From Plantago major (taxonomy: Eukaryota > Streptophyta > Magnoliopsida > Lamiales > Plantaginaceae): a stretch of 64,000 nt of DNA. The notes below the pieces were generated by a model. It was not told the DNA's origin and made no database searches. It saw nothing but the letters and a program-made list of their open reading frames with translations. Made by a program: the position numbers and the translations under genes. Where the stretch lies: contig CM048840.1 in the NCBI GenBank assembly GCA_026545765.1, positions 14,698,765 to 14,762,764 of the forward strand, read 5' to 3'. This document shows positions 1-10,850 of the stretch, in pieces (the stretch's first letter is position 1; each line of letters begins with the position of its first letter).

Positions 1-1993
1 GTCGGGACAGGAAATAAATATTGAGAAGTCCACATTAGTGTTTAGTCGGAATACGGAGGAGGATGTGAAGGCGAGGGTGCGGGGTATTCTTCCTGTCCAA
101 GTCGTTGAAAAACATGAAAAGTACTTAGGATTGCCTGTGTCTATGGGGAGAAATAAAAAGGAAAATTTTGCTTGGCTTAGAGATAGAGTGTGGGCTAAAA
201 TAAATTCTTATGGGGAAAAGCAGTTGTCAAAAGGGGGAAAGAAGTTCTCATTAAAGTTGTATTGCAATCAATCCCTACCTACGTCATAAGCTATTTCAAA
301 CTCCCTAACTCTTTATTGTCCGAAATTGAGTCTCTTATCTCGAAGTTTTGGTGGGGAAGCGGGGAAAATAAGGGTATGCATTGGTCTACGTGGAGAGATC
401 TTTGTAAAAGTAAAAGGGATGGTGGGTTAGGTTTCCGAGATTTGCGAGCTTTTAATCTTGCCCTTTTGGGAAAACAAGTTTGGAGATGATTGAAAATCCT
501 TCGTCCCTTTTGTGCCGCATTTTTAAAGCAAAGTATTTCCATGATGTTGACATTCTTAGGGCTGAGCTTAAGAGTAATGCGTTTTTCACTTGGTGTTCTA
601 TTTATTCTGCCCTTAGTCTTGTTAAGGAAGGAGTGATCTGGCGAGTGGGTAATGGTGATTCTATTGACGTGTGGGACGATAACTGGATCCCTGGAAATAG
701 GTCTTTACGCCCTCGTACCCCAAATATCCATAACATAGGCCCTTTAACCGTGTCTATTCCCTTCATAATGGTAATATGGGCTGGGACATGCCAATTATTG
801 ATTATCTTTTATGGCAGGAAGACAGTGACGAGATCTTAAAGATACCTTTGGGAGACAGGACCAGCCCGGATATTCGAACTCAGCACCACATGCAATATAT
901 ACAATCCGCAGTACTTATTATTTGGAACTGGAGCGGCGAACTAGAGACGAGCAGGCTGTTCAAGGTAGTACCATCACCCATAATAAGCGCAATTGGCAGT
1001 TTTTGTGGAAAATTCAAATCCCAAGTAAGATTAAACACTTTTGCTGGCGTGTGTTGACTGACTCTTTGCCTACTCGCTTAAACCTGGTACGTAGACACAT
1101 TTATGAGGATGATGCTTGTCCTGTTTGTTTGGGAGATGCTGAATCTGTGATACATTTATTCCTAGATTGCCATTATGCTCGCAATATTGGGCTCTAGCTA
1201 ATGTGCCTACTGTTGCGCTTTATTTCGATAATAGCAGCGTGTGGGATTGGTTTACTGGTGTACGGGATAGACGAGAGGGAAGGGATTTTGTGTTCTTTGT
1301 TATATCATGTTAGAGTCTTTGATATAATCGAAACAAGATTGTACATGAGCAAAAAGGAGAAGATCCACTTGACACGTTGCGATTTGTTCAAAATTATATT
1401 GAAATAGTGGAGATGTTTTACTCAAAAACTGGGAGGGTGAGTAGAACGATAGTAGTTGTGGAGGCTGTTTGGGAGGCACCTGCTATTGGTTTAATTAGAG
1501 TAAACTTCGATGCTTCGAATAAACCACGACTGGGAGGAGGTGGCACTGGGATGGTTGGGCGTGATCATCATGGAAAAATAGTGGCATGGCGTCAAATCCG
1601 TTTGCGATATAATTGGAGCCCGGAATTAGCTAAGCAAGAAGAAAGCAGCAAAGAGAGTTGGCAAGGACATGGCTTGGAATCATATAATTGTAGAAGGGAT
1701 CATGAATCGTAGTGAAGGCTCTAAATTCACCGGAGAAGTCTTTTGCACCAATGGGACATTTGATTGGGGAAACAAGGGCATTGGTTCCATTATTTGATTC
1801 CGTTAGCTTTATTTGGGCTCGTCGTGCGGCAAACGGTTCGGCACATAGATTGGCTGTTGATTGCATTACTAGTGCTCATGGAAGTGATGTTTTTCTGTTT
1901 CTTCCAAGTTGTGTCTTGTTGACATACTATTGCATGTACTCTATCCCATTTTTATGAATGAATAGAAGTCTTTTTACTATTAAAAAAAAAAAA
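1..1993 (+). pseudogene. LINE (non-LTR retrotransposon) 3' part: RT tail, zf-RVT, RNase H
   Basis: Three reading frames together give the C-terminal end of a plant LINE ORF2. Bases 38-289 encode the post-RT region with the KYLGLP motif. Bases 922-1197 encode the zf-RVT zinc-binding domain (CWRVL...CPVCLGDAESVIHLFLDC). Bases 1420-1957 encode an RNase H-like domain (RVNFDAS...). An A-run at 1982-1993 is the 3' tail. Stops and frame changes occur at 288, 487, 1197 and around 1640-1710, so it is dead. Compared with the copy at 42054, the RNase H region around 1630-1710 is scrambled, with the catalytic 'EGD' stretch lost. The element enters from outside the window. Confidence 0.9.
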
Positions 1994-2107
1994 GGTCAAA
2001 ACGCACACAATTTTGCAACGGGCCATAAAACATGCAAAACTAGAGTTTGACTGCAAAATGTTTGCATTTTGAACCAATCACACCCTTTGCGCATGCCCAA
2101 TTTAGTA

Positions 2108-2372
2108 CTCCTTCATTCCGTTCTTTTACAAGGTTTACCTTTTGATTTTGTGTAAATTTTAAGAAAATGAAATAAAATATTAAGTAAGTGGTAAAAGTAA
2201 AATGAAGAATATGAAAAGTAAGTGAGAGAATAGATAAAATATGAAAGAGAGTGTTTAAAAAATTAATAAGTAGAGATAGTGGGTTTCCAAGGGTTTCCAA
2301 AAAAGGAAACATTAAACTTAAAAAAACTCCCGAAAATGTAAAAAGTAAACCTTCAAAAAAAAACGGAGGGAG
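2108..2372. mobile_element. Stowaway-like MITE (copy in left duplication)
   Basis: A 265-bp segment has imperfect terminal inverted repeats. The left end reads CTCCTTCATTCCG followed by an AAGGTTTAC block; the right end is the inverse of CTCCCTCCGTTTT with the same GTAAACCTT block. TA dinucleotides flank both ends (2106-2107 and 2373-2374), as expected for a Tc1/mariner Stowaway element. It has no coding capacity. The same insertion is at 44119-44383, so it predates the segmental duplication. Confidence 0.85.
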
Positions 2373-3439
2373 TATGTGTTTGCAAATGCTTTTATTAGTG
2401 ATTCTTTTACTTGTTCTTACTAAAAATTGTTTAAATTTTATTTTAAGCAAACGTTAGTAGTGTTTCATATATTATTTAAAAAGTAGCTTAAAGTTGTAAA
2501 ATCATAAGTTTAATAGTTTGAAGAAAATAATTTAATTAGTTGATTTTAATTGGAAAACAAGACTACTACCTATTTAAAGCGGTTAGAAATAACTATTGAA
2601 TTGTTTTTCTGCTTCTGCAGTTACCTGCTTTTTTCTATAAAAGTATTACCAGAAGATGTAATATAAACTATCTCTACTTTAAAATCACAAAATCACTTTT
2701 TGAAGCATTTGTAAACACACACTTATTTCTCTTCAGTTTTCTCGACTTGAAGTTCTTTAAGAGTAAATTCGTTATATGTTGTTACAAGAGTAAACACAAC
2801 CACTACCTTACATTTGGTTAAGTTGATACATTCTTCTCATCACTTATAAGCTATGACTGCAAATAGTCGTGGAATGGCTTCATTGGTCTGACCCGACACC
2901 ATTCAATTCAATCAAGATTGGCTCATTCTTACCTAGTTGGCTAAACTTCTTACCTAATTTCACATGGATTTTGAACGTCTGATATTAATTTCACAAATAT
3001 CTGACAAATTTGATCTTGTATTGTAATTTTTTCTACAAGTTGACGAAACTGCAGTCCACGTGATCCGATTTGAAATTTGTATTGGACATATTACACAGGG
3101 GGTGATACACAAACTCTAATAATTCTATTAATCCCGCTTAAAAATAGTTTTTCAGAACGTTCAATAGTATTTCACAGGTAAGTTAATCCGATGTCGTGAG
3201 TATTTTGCTATTTAAAGATTACCTAAATGAGTCATTTATCATTTCAATTGGCAATTCCTAAATCAAAGATATAAAAAATTTGAAATTGAAAGCTAAAAAT
3301 ATCACACTGCGTGACAATTCCTCAAGTCGGTTAAGATTAGCAATTTATAACCCAATTAGCCAACTAATGCCACGTAATCCATTCCCACAAATATTCCGCT
3401 ACATCAGGTCCATGTACTCCACCCACTCCCATTGGACAA

Positions 3440-4975
3440 AGAATCCGAAATTGTTCTAGAATAATCTTTTCCACCAATCAAATCCGGACAGGTGTCTTGG
3501 CCCAAGCGAACACGCATGTATATAATAACCGCCTCAAATAACTTTTTCGTTCATTATATACTTCTCCTTGCCCTCTCTCGCTCATCACTTTCTTCGTACT
3601 CTCTCTCCCTCTCTCCCCTTTCCTGTTCGCGTGAAGGTTAGTACTTTCTCTCTCTAGATTCTCTTTCCTCTCATATGTACAAGCCAAACAATCGTTCCTT
3701 TTTTCCGATTGTTTAATTAGAAGGTTCGATTGGGTTGATTAATTTAATCGATTCGTTAATTAATATAGAATTGGGTTGTGGTGTTTTTGTTTGATTTGTT
3801 TATTGATCTGTTGTCTGTTGTTGAATTCTAGCAGGGATTAACATAATCCGAACCCTGACAACATATTCTCCTTTTTCTCCTTTGCGAACAGGTGATTTTT
3901 TGTTTTCTGTATTTTTTAGCTTATTGTTGAAGCTGATCTGCGAATTAGGTGTGTTGGAATTGTGTGCCGGCATGTGGTTGATTGATTTGAGGTTTCGTGT
4001 AAAGGTTAGAGTTCTTGCGTGTGCTTGTTTGGTTGCGTAGATGAGATTGTTAGGATTGAGAATTGGAGCTGCAGATTTTAAGATCTGGAAAAAAAAGTAC
4101 AAAGGAAAAAGTAGATGGTAGTTATCGAAACGCGTGGATGACGAACTTATAGTATAATTAAGTTAATTCGTTTTTGTTTGTTTGGATGATAGGTAATTTG
4201 TGTGAAAAAATAAAAATTGGGATTAACCTGTTGACTTTAGAGTAAGAACAAATACGGTGTTCTCTTCCACGATTTCAGTAGTTTTGTGCCAATTGGATGT
4301 TTATTTTTGTTTGGGTGGATTGGGTAATAGGTTCTCTGAATGTATAATTCGAATTAAGCTGTTGACTTTAGTTTTCGGAGGCAAAGGTTTCCTTTTTACA
4401 TGATTTCAGTAGATGAAACAATTTTTTGTGTGTATAATTGGAAGTAATTGTGTATGTCTGTCTATAAGCGGTACATGATTTCACCCTGTGCCCTTCAGTT
4501 GCCTCAACCATAACCACATACATAGGAATTATTTTGATATATCAAGTTTACCACCGGGTTGTAATTAACTAGTGAATGGAACATTAAGATGGTCTACAAT
4601 TCAGTGGTAGGTAAAACCTAAAAACCTCGGTATGTCTAAGAACTTGCCACCTTTGTGCATAGGTTGTCTTAATTGTTGTGTAGCTACTGAAGTTGCTTTG
4701 ATATAGTGCTTATAGAATTGTCAATGGTTGTGGCGACGTGATTCTTACCAGCATCTCTTAGCTCTGGGTTGCAATGAGTTGCTGGTACCAAGTTAATTGA
4801 TGTTTTACATGCTTTGATAAGAAAGGTGAGAATGTTACATAGTTGCTCAAATTTTGGTATTGGCGTCTGAAGATAGTAGTTGTTCACTATAAAGACCAAG
4901 AAAAATAGTTTCTTGCATTTGAGTTTGCCTTGTGTGGTTTCTTGTTCCAATCTAATCTCATGGTACATAGAGCAA
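3440..4975 (+). pseudogene. Promoter and leader of A20/AN1 gene without the coding sequence
   Basis: This matches the promoter, pyrimidine-rich leader exon, splice donor (gtgaag/GTTAGT at 3636/3637) and most of the leader intron of the intact gene at 45450-47243. The copy ends at 4975 before the intron acceptor and the coding exon. No A20 or AN1 zinc finger sequence follows. If the promoter still works, transcription would run into unrelated DNA, including a gene remnant on the opposite strand at 4976-5400. It is a promoter-only paralogue made by segmental duplication rather than an independent gene. Confidence 0.85.
3519..3527 (+). promoter_or_regulatory. TATA box of the promoter-only A20/AN1 copy
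   Basis: TATATAATA lies about 110 bases upstream of the duplicated splice donor at 3637 and is identical to the TATA of the intact copy at 45530-45538. It is preceded by a CCAAT box and a TTCTAGAA heat-shock-like half element, and followed by a CT-rich leader. Confidence 0.6.
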
Positions 4976-5400
4976 TGTATCCATGAGATTCGACTGAATT
5001 GGTGACAACGCTAATAACAAATATAATAAAACAATAAGTTTATATTTAATTAGTTTGATTTTTAAAAAATACAAATTATAAATAAAAATTTACCATTCGT
5101 AATGTCACTCAAAGGTGATAATGCATCACCACGTCCTTGAGTATTTCTTTTAACATTATGAGTTGAAGATCCAAGTAAATTTTCTGGAAATGAACATCAA
5201 TACACAAATAATTATACACAATATTTCAATTATAAATAATAAAATTATTTATTAATGTGTGAGTGTATATATATATATACATAAAATAAAATATTACCTT
5301 TACAAATTCTAATCTTTTTGTCGTTATGACCATTTCCCTCTTTAAACGTTGGAGGACGATTCCTCGATTCATCAAAATTAAGACTTTGTCCATTGTTTAA
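4976..5400 (-). pseudogene. Remnant of a spliced gene, family not recognised
   Basis: Read on the minus strand there are exon-like blocks with compatible splice sites and phases. Exon a is 5400-5298 (acceptor TTTTGTAG, donor AAAG/GTAAT). Exon b is 5183-5094 (acceptor TTCCAG, donor AATG/GTAAAT). A probable exon c starts at 5010 (acceptor TTATTAG) and runs to the duplication breakpoint near 4976. The joined frame is open and hydrophilic, with PLSDITN near the end of exon b. I do not recognise the family. A transposon-associated gene such as a Helitron accessory exon is possible. Truncation by the duplication junction makes it a remnant. Confidence 0.4.
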
Positions 5401-6155
5401 CTACAAAATAGGATAAAATAATTAGTCGCTTAGCAAATGTAGACATAAATCTATATATATTAAGGAATACGCCCAGTCAGTCTAAGTTAAGATTAGACTA
5501 AAACCATACATAAAGGAACTAAGGCCAAGTGGATAAGGGACGTTTATGCAAGAAAAAATAGTTCCAATCAAATCGAGTTCCTTATTTGAAATTTTATTCA
5601 TTAGGATTTTTTTTTCTTTGAAATTGATGAGCTTGATTCTAACAAAATTGTCGAAATTTTACTTAATAAGTTGCAAGTAGTGAATAAAATATCCTTTTCA
5701 TGATAAAAGCAAAATAGGATGTATCTTTACACGAAAAATGATTTAACTAACCCTACATAACACACTATGTGTTAAGGGTTTTTACATTGACCAATAAATA
5801 TGTGCATTTTGAAAAAAAATTAAAAATAATGACACATGTGCGTATCAGATTTAAATTGAATAATAAAGTAAGATCAACGGATGAGAGTTAAATTGAATTA
5901 TAAACTTTGTGAATCATTATATTACTTTGAATAAAATTTGTATAATGCTAAGTATTGTAATTGTAATATTATATCTCAAAAAAAAAAAAAAAATTGACAT
6001 CGTCCAATTTAGACCAATTAAGTTGTTGACTGTTCATTCTGTATTACACCGATCAATTTTTGCACATGATTTGTACGTGTGATATACAAAATCCGGACAA
6101 CCAAACATGTTGGACACGTGTCCTCTCCTCCATAGTTAACCTGGTGAATCATTTT

Positions 6156-6244
6156 TAAAATAAAAATTTAAAATATATATATTATAGGTTCGCTCGATAC
6201 ATGAATTATTTGTAAAATAAAAATTTAAAATATATATATTATAG
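6156..6244. repeat. Short direct repeat, 32-bp unit spaced 57 bp
   Basis: The 32-bp unit beginning TAAAATAAAAATTTAAAA and ending TATTATAG occurs at 6156-6187 and again at 6213-6244, identical in both places. It looks like a small replication-slippage duplication. Confidence 0.8.
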
Positions 6245-7099
6245 TTAATCTGGTGAAATGAAGGACGTTAATTTAGGGCTCAAAATATTAAGATTGACAT
6301 TTTTACTATATCATGACCATTTGTATGAGCATGTGTGAAATGCAATCTAAATGATTTGATTTAATACTGATCCATTACATCCGTTCTATCCAGATTTATG
6401 GAGAGTTGTGTATCTCCAAACATAACTCTTGAAATCTATAAATAACATGGGTTGCTCCATATTTTCGACACAAGAATTATCTATCTCTTCCCCATGCTAC
6501 AAGAACAATATGTACTAATTATTTATGTATCATTTCTTTTGCTTCTCATTTCACCTCTTCAGATTGATTCTGAAAGTACATTTCGTTACCAAACATACAA
6601 ATTTTAATGGAAGCGATTTAGTTAGACGTTTATTGATGTTATTGGTGGACATTCAATAATCCATGATTGATGTTATTGACACCGGCGACTACTTTTATGT
6701 ATCGTTATGGATATGAGAATGCATATCTGTCCAAAGTAAATGCTCGTTATATACGAGATAGTGATTAATTCGTTTTATACGAGATAGTGATTGATATTAG
6801 TTTATGTATCGTTACAGTTTTTTTTTTTTTTTTTTTAACATGTTTACCATATTATACGAGTGTTTAAAATTTAAAAATAATGAAATTGCATTTCTAAATA
6901 TATTTTTTAATTAAGAGTGTAAAAGTCGCAAATTTAGAATGATCGAAATATAGTCAAGAGTGATCTCTATTTGTAAAAGACGAAAAAACATGAAAATCGT
7001 TATAAATTTTATATTTTATATTTTATGAATTATGACGAAAAGAAAATAACAAACAATAAAAAAAATTGCATGACTGGTGGGCCAGCACAGCTGGAAAAT

Positions 7100-7177
7100 G
7101 CGTTTTGAAATGTAAATTTCAAATACATGAGGACCCCGATGCATTTGAAATGCTACTCCCACAACATTTCAAAACGC
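7100..7177. repeat. Inverted repeat, possible MITE core
   Basis: GCGTTTTGAAATGT at 7100-7113 is the exact inverse of 7164-7177. The loop contains a smaller palindrome, CATTTGAAATG. Related CATTT/AATGC and 'aaccaatca' blocks recur to 7330 and near 2050-2090, suggesting an old non-coding repeat family. Confidence 0.5.
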
Positions 7178-7399
7178 AAGCTCGCAAAAGTGAATGGGCT
7201 TTACGAAATATATTTGGGTCGAAACGCATCATAATGCGTCAAACCAATCACCAGATGCATTTCGGTCAACCATTAATACACATTATTTTGCATCGAACCA
7301 ATCAAGCCCATGCACATCAATAGATGTGTAAACACACATTTAGCCCATGTAGAAAGATTATTTAGTCCCTAAAACCCCACTTGAAAACCCCAAATTATC

Positions 7400-7406
7400 T
7401 ATAAAT
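7400..7406 (+). promoter_or_regulatory. TATA box of the DnaJ-type zinc-finger gene
   Basis: TATAAAT sits 43 bases upstream of the ATG at 7449, which predicts a very short leader beginning near 7430. Confidence 0.6.
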
Positions 7407-7448
7407 GCCTCTTATTATCTCAGACAGGAGATCAGAAAAGAAAGATCA

Positions 7449-7900
7449 ATGTTCGAACACATAACAGCAAGTGAGATAGCAGGCTATGCTGTTGGAGGCC
7501 TGCTCCTCTCCGCTACCGTTTCGGCCACCAAAATTGACTCTTTCATTTCCTCGTCTCAACGCAGGTAACAAAACGAATTCACTCACTAAAACCTTGTGTG
7601 TGGTTAGGCTTTAGAGAAATGTTTCTCGTTCTGTTAACAACTTGAGCATAAGAAATGACACTGATTTTACTGTTGCAATGACAACCAATCAGCTCGCTGG
7701 GAATGTGCAAAAGATGTGGTGATTTGAAGCTGATAGCATGCTCCAAGTGCAGAGGCTTTGGATTGATCAAACAAGGAGGTCCTTTCACTTTGGCCCCGAT
7801 CATTGATGTTAAGTCGAAATCGAGACCTTCTTCGTGCGCTGATTGTCGTGCTAGAGGGCATTTTTCTTGTCCAGAGTGTTCCAACTTGCCGCAAACTTGA
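7449..7900 (+). CDS. Small DnaJ/Hsp40-type cysteine-rich zinc-finger protein, two exons
   Basis: Exon 1 is 7449-7564 (donor CGCAG/GTAAC) and exon 2 is 7693-7900 (acceptor AATCAG). The joined length is 324 nt, encoding 107 residues. Residues 10-27 are small and hydrophobic (AGYAVGGLLLSATVSA), possibly a membrane or targeting segment. Four CxxC pairs follow at 44-47 (CKRC), 55-58 (CSKC), 87-90 (CADC) and 98-101 (CPEC). This is the pattern of the DnaJ cysteine-rich fold, without a J domain. Plant proteins of this type include plastid BSD2-like chaperones, but the exact role of this one is unknown. The start is the first ATG after a TATA box and a short leader, and the splice phase (2) keeps the frame open. 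The gene looks intact. Confidence 0.85.
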
Positions 7901-8149
7901 ACCAGCTAGCACTGAGATAAGTATATGTATATATAAACCAGGACTAGTTCATTATCTTGAATTATGTAGTGAATCGTCCTGAGACAAAAATAATCAAGTT
8001 ATTGTTACAGTTATGTATTGCCTTAGTTTCTCTTATGATATCTCTAGAATCATTGACTCACAGATACCGCATGAAATGGAAACGAAGGCAATTGTATTAA
8101 GACTGAAGATAATTGTATAGTAGTTTCAGAATGATTTTGTTCAATGTTA
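7901..8149. other. 3' flank of the DnaJ-type gene
   Basis: AT-rich sequence that presumably contains the 3' UTR and polyadenylation region. No other gene is visible up to the MITE. Confidence 0.5.
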
Positions 8150-8398
8150 CTCCCTCCGTCCCGCAGAACTTCATACATTTGCCATTTTTAGCCGTCCCAC
8201 AGAACTTCATACATTACTAAAAAAGGAAGCTACCCCATACCCAACAAATAATAAACAATTTCAACTTTACACTCAAATTACACAATTTGCCATTAAAAGT
8301 ATACTTTTTCCCACTTCTTCTATATTCTATCATTACTTTAACTTTTCGCATAAAACTGCGCTAACTCTAATGTATGAAGTTCTCTGGGACGGAGGGAG
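8150..8398. mobile_element. Stowaway-like MITE
   Basis: A 249-bp element has perfect 13-bp terminal inverted repeats CTCCCTCCGTCCC / GGGACGGAGGGAG, and the TA target duplication at 8148-8149 and 8399-8400. The inner block AGAACTTCATACATT is repeated twice at the left and inverted at the right end. Non-coding; it depends on a mariner-type transposase in trans. Confidence 0.93.
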
Positions 8399-8903
8399 TA
8401 CATAGTTCTCAACCTAATATAAGATATTAAGGTACATTGTTTCCCAATCAGTATCTACATTACATACATAACTTCACAAATGGAGATGCAACAACTTATT
8501 TCTGTACAATACAAGAACAAGCACTGTTCATTTCAGTCTGCCTGTGGTACGATTATGCAATGCTAAATTACTAATGCATCCCTAAAAGAATATGTGATCC
8601 TCAACTATAGGTACACTTAGATGGAAAATCCAACTGCGTCATAGTTGACGTTTCCACCTTTGATAGAGTGCTCCTGCATAAGCCAACAAGAGGTTTACAA
8701 CATAAGTTTGGAAAGAGAGACGTAGTTTGTGCCACCGAAGCAATTTCATAGTAGAGCATTAACCAAAAACTATAATTCACATTAATGTAATATATTACAT
8801 TAAGACTCTATGACAAGGAGAAAAGGTGAACAACCATTCGGACAAAGTCACATAGCAAATAAAGGTGAAGTGCATTTTCATCACTGCAGGTTCTCAGAAA
8901 GGC
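8399..8903. other. Intergenic, no convincing gene
   Basis: A possible short terminal exon on the minus strand (8617-8673, acceptor TTATGCAG, 18 codons and stop) was seen, but no matching upstream exons were found. The rest is featureless up to the hAT target duplication. Confidence 0.4.
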
Positions 8904-8911
8904 AGTATTAT

Positions 8912-9680
8912 CAGTGTACGAAAAAACGGACCGGGTGTTGTATCGGACATGCTACAAAATACTGGTTCAACCGGTCAAACTTCTTATTGACCCGGTATGA
9001 CGTCTTATACATGTGTTTGTTAATAAATCTAATTAATATGGGGTTTGTAATTAATATTTATGAAGTTGAACAATCACAATAAATAGTAAAAAGATTAGAC
9101 TACATATAATCAAACTACTACGTAACTAATAAGTAAATTGTTTGATATGAACCTATATTGAATTGTAATAATTCGAACTTATATTGAATTATAAAAGAAA
9201 AAATTCTAAAATACTAGATCTACCATATTAATTTATGATGGTTCAAATGTTAGAATTTCAAACATGTAAAGATGTAACTTGTAAAATGAAAAATGAATGT
9301 TAAAAATATGAAGTGATTGTTCTTTTACTTAGTAGAGGATTAATATCCTTGAAAAATGTTAACATATATCCAAGTTTGGGTTATTACTAGAATAAACAAG
9401 GATTTGGCACGAATAACTTGTGTCTAAGTGGTAAGTAACTAAGATATTATATTCTAAACCCAAGTTCAATTCCCACCACTTCCATTTTATTCAATATTTA
9501 TCAAATGAAATAAAAAATCGGTTCTCAATCGGTTGGCGGTTTACCGGTCAAACTAATGAACCAGCCAGTTCTCAGCGGTTGGATATCCAAAACGGTTACA
9601 TGCACTAACCGGATCGCTATTCGCAAAAATCCCGGTTCGCTCGGTCTGACCGGCTGGTCCGGTCCGGTTTTCAAACACTG
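8912..9680. mobile_element. Non-autonomous hAT element with 8-bp TSD
   Basis: The element starts CAGTGTACGAAAAAACGG and ends CCGGTTTTCAAACACTG, giving imperfect inverted ends rich in CCGG/GACCGG. It is bracketed by the perfect 8-bp duplication AGTATTAT (8904-8911 and 9681-9688). The 769-bp body has no transposase reading frame. The ends and the TSD length are diagnostic of the hAT superfamily. Confidence 0.92.
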
Positions 9681-9688
9681 AGTATTAT

Positions 9689-10333
9689 TACCAAGCTCTT
9701 ACTATTTCAAGCCAATATACGGATGGACTAAGCCCATTAACAATCACAGTACATAAATTGTAATTTGATCCAACGTGGATGTTCCAGAAACTTAAAAGGT
9801 GTAATTGGGTTCAATTGGGCAAAAAAATTGGATGGAATTTGGAATTTCTAAAATGATTTGGAGGGAAAAGTTTACAAACGAAATGCATTTTTTTTACGCA
9901 TTACATACAAGCATTGTAAAATATGGTGTAAAAGTAAGGGTGGCATAGTCATTTAACATAAATTAGTTGACAAAACACATTTACAAATGCAACACCCAAT
10001 TTGTACCCAGCATTGTATTTTGATTAAAATACACAGATTTTACAACTTTCTCATGTGGATTTTACGAAGCAGTATTAATATTCAAATATTACTACTATAA
10101 TTAGATTAATTCCATAAAAAGTTTTGACAAAAATCCACATTAGATACTTGGTTGAAAATATAAATCTAGCCCTCCTCCATCCCGGCCGGTCGTTGGCCTG
10201 AACATGATCGGAAAATCTCCTTTCTTTCCTTGTTTTATCCCTTTTAATTTCCTCTTTATGAGTGAGATCTCTTTATCTGATATGGAGAATCTTCTCCCAA
10301 ATTGGGAGCCATCTATGTCATACTTTCACTTAA
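9689..10333. other. Intergenic flank up to the first nested insertion
   Basis: AT-rich sequence. An ATG at about 10204 opens a frame of about 45 codons that reaches the MULE target duplication. When the two nested insertions are ignored the frame stays open on the far side (see findings). No domain was recognised. Confidence 0.4.
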
Positions 10334-10555
10334 GAGAAAATTACATATGGTATCCCTTAAATTAGTCCCCTTAACAGATTGGTCCTCTCTATTTGAACAA
10401 TAACAAATAACCCCTGAAGTTGACCAAATCTGAAATGATACTCTCTCTCTCATGCCATGCCATGCTGGAATTATTTTGTTTCAAATATTAAAGAAAAACA
10501 AAAAACAAATTAAATTCATTTATTGATTAAAAAAAGGTAAATAAAAAAAGAACCA

Positions 10556-10850
10556 TCTTGTTCCTTCCGTTTCTCTTCCCTTCGCTTCTTCTTCTTCTCT
10601 TCCTTTTTGCAAGAACACACCCATCGTCTTCTTCCTCTTCTCTTCCCCTCTTCCTCTTCTCTTTTCTTTTTCAACAACGGTCCGGCACCAGAGCTTTTAA
10701 AGGTAAAAGCTCCGATGGAGCAAAGGGCCCGACAATATGCCGACCTTCTCTAAAAACCCACCCCTCTTTCAATAATTATCCCTCACTCAAACACAAGGTA
10801 ATCCAACTACTGTTCGTGGTTACTTCTTTCTTTCCTAGAATATAAATCTA
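10556..10850 (+). other. Leader/exon-like block inside the MULE, possibly captured gene fragment
   Basis: A strongly pyrimidine-rich tract (TTCTTCTTC and CTCTTCC runs) leads into a short open frame and a donor-like CACAAG/GTAATC at about 10798. This looks like the 5' end of a host gene carried inside the element. No protein family is recognisable, and the frame is low in complexity. Confidence 0.3.

Larger units (their letters stand above)
1..4975 (+). repeat. Segmental duplication, left copy
   Basis: This segment matches 42054-46994 in the same orientation, almost base for base over most of its length. It contains the 3' part of a LINE, its A-tail, a Stowaway-like MITE, about 1.1 kb of upstream sequence, and the leader exon and most of the leader intron of an A20/AN1 gene. 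Similarity stops abruptly after 'agagcaa' at 4975, inside the leader intron. It runs off the left edge of the window, so the duplicated unit is longer than 5 kb. The last ~190 bases are visibly more divergent than the rest. Confidence 0.95.
5401..7398. other. AT-rich intergenic region
   Basis: No supportable gene was found. The stretch holds A/T homopolymers (A-run near 5980-5993, T-run near 6818-6836), a 57-bp-period direct repeat (6156-6244) and an inverted repeat (7100-7177). An open frame at 7066-7323 lies over the inverted repeat and is not convincing. Confidence 0.6.

Noticed and set aside
2040..2450. 136-codon minus-strand frame, also at 44051-44461
   Set aside because: It runs through the Stowaway-like MITE and is Phe/Leu-rich. 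It is present in both copies only because of the duplication.
7066..7323. 85-codon open frame
   Set aside because: It overlaps an inverted repeat and has no recognisable domain. Probably a repeat-derived chance frame.
8617..8673. Terminal coding exon on the minus strand (18 codons, good acceptor)
   Set aside because: No upstream exons, family match or transcript-like context could be found. Too short to call.
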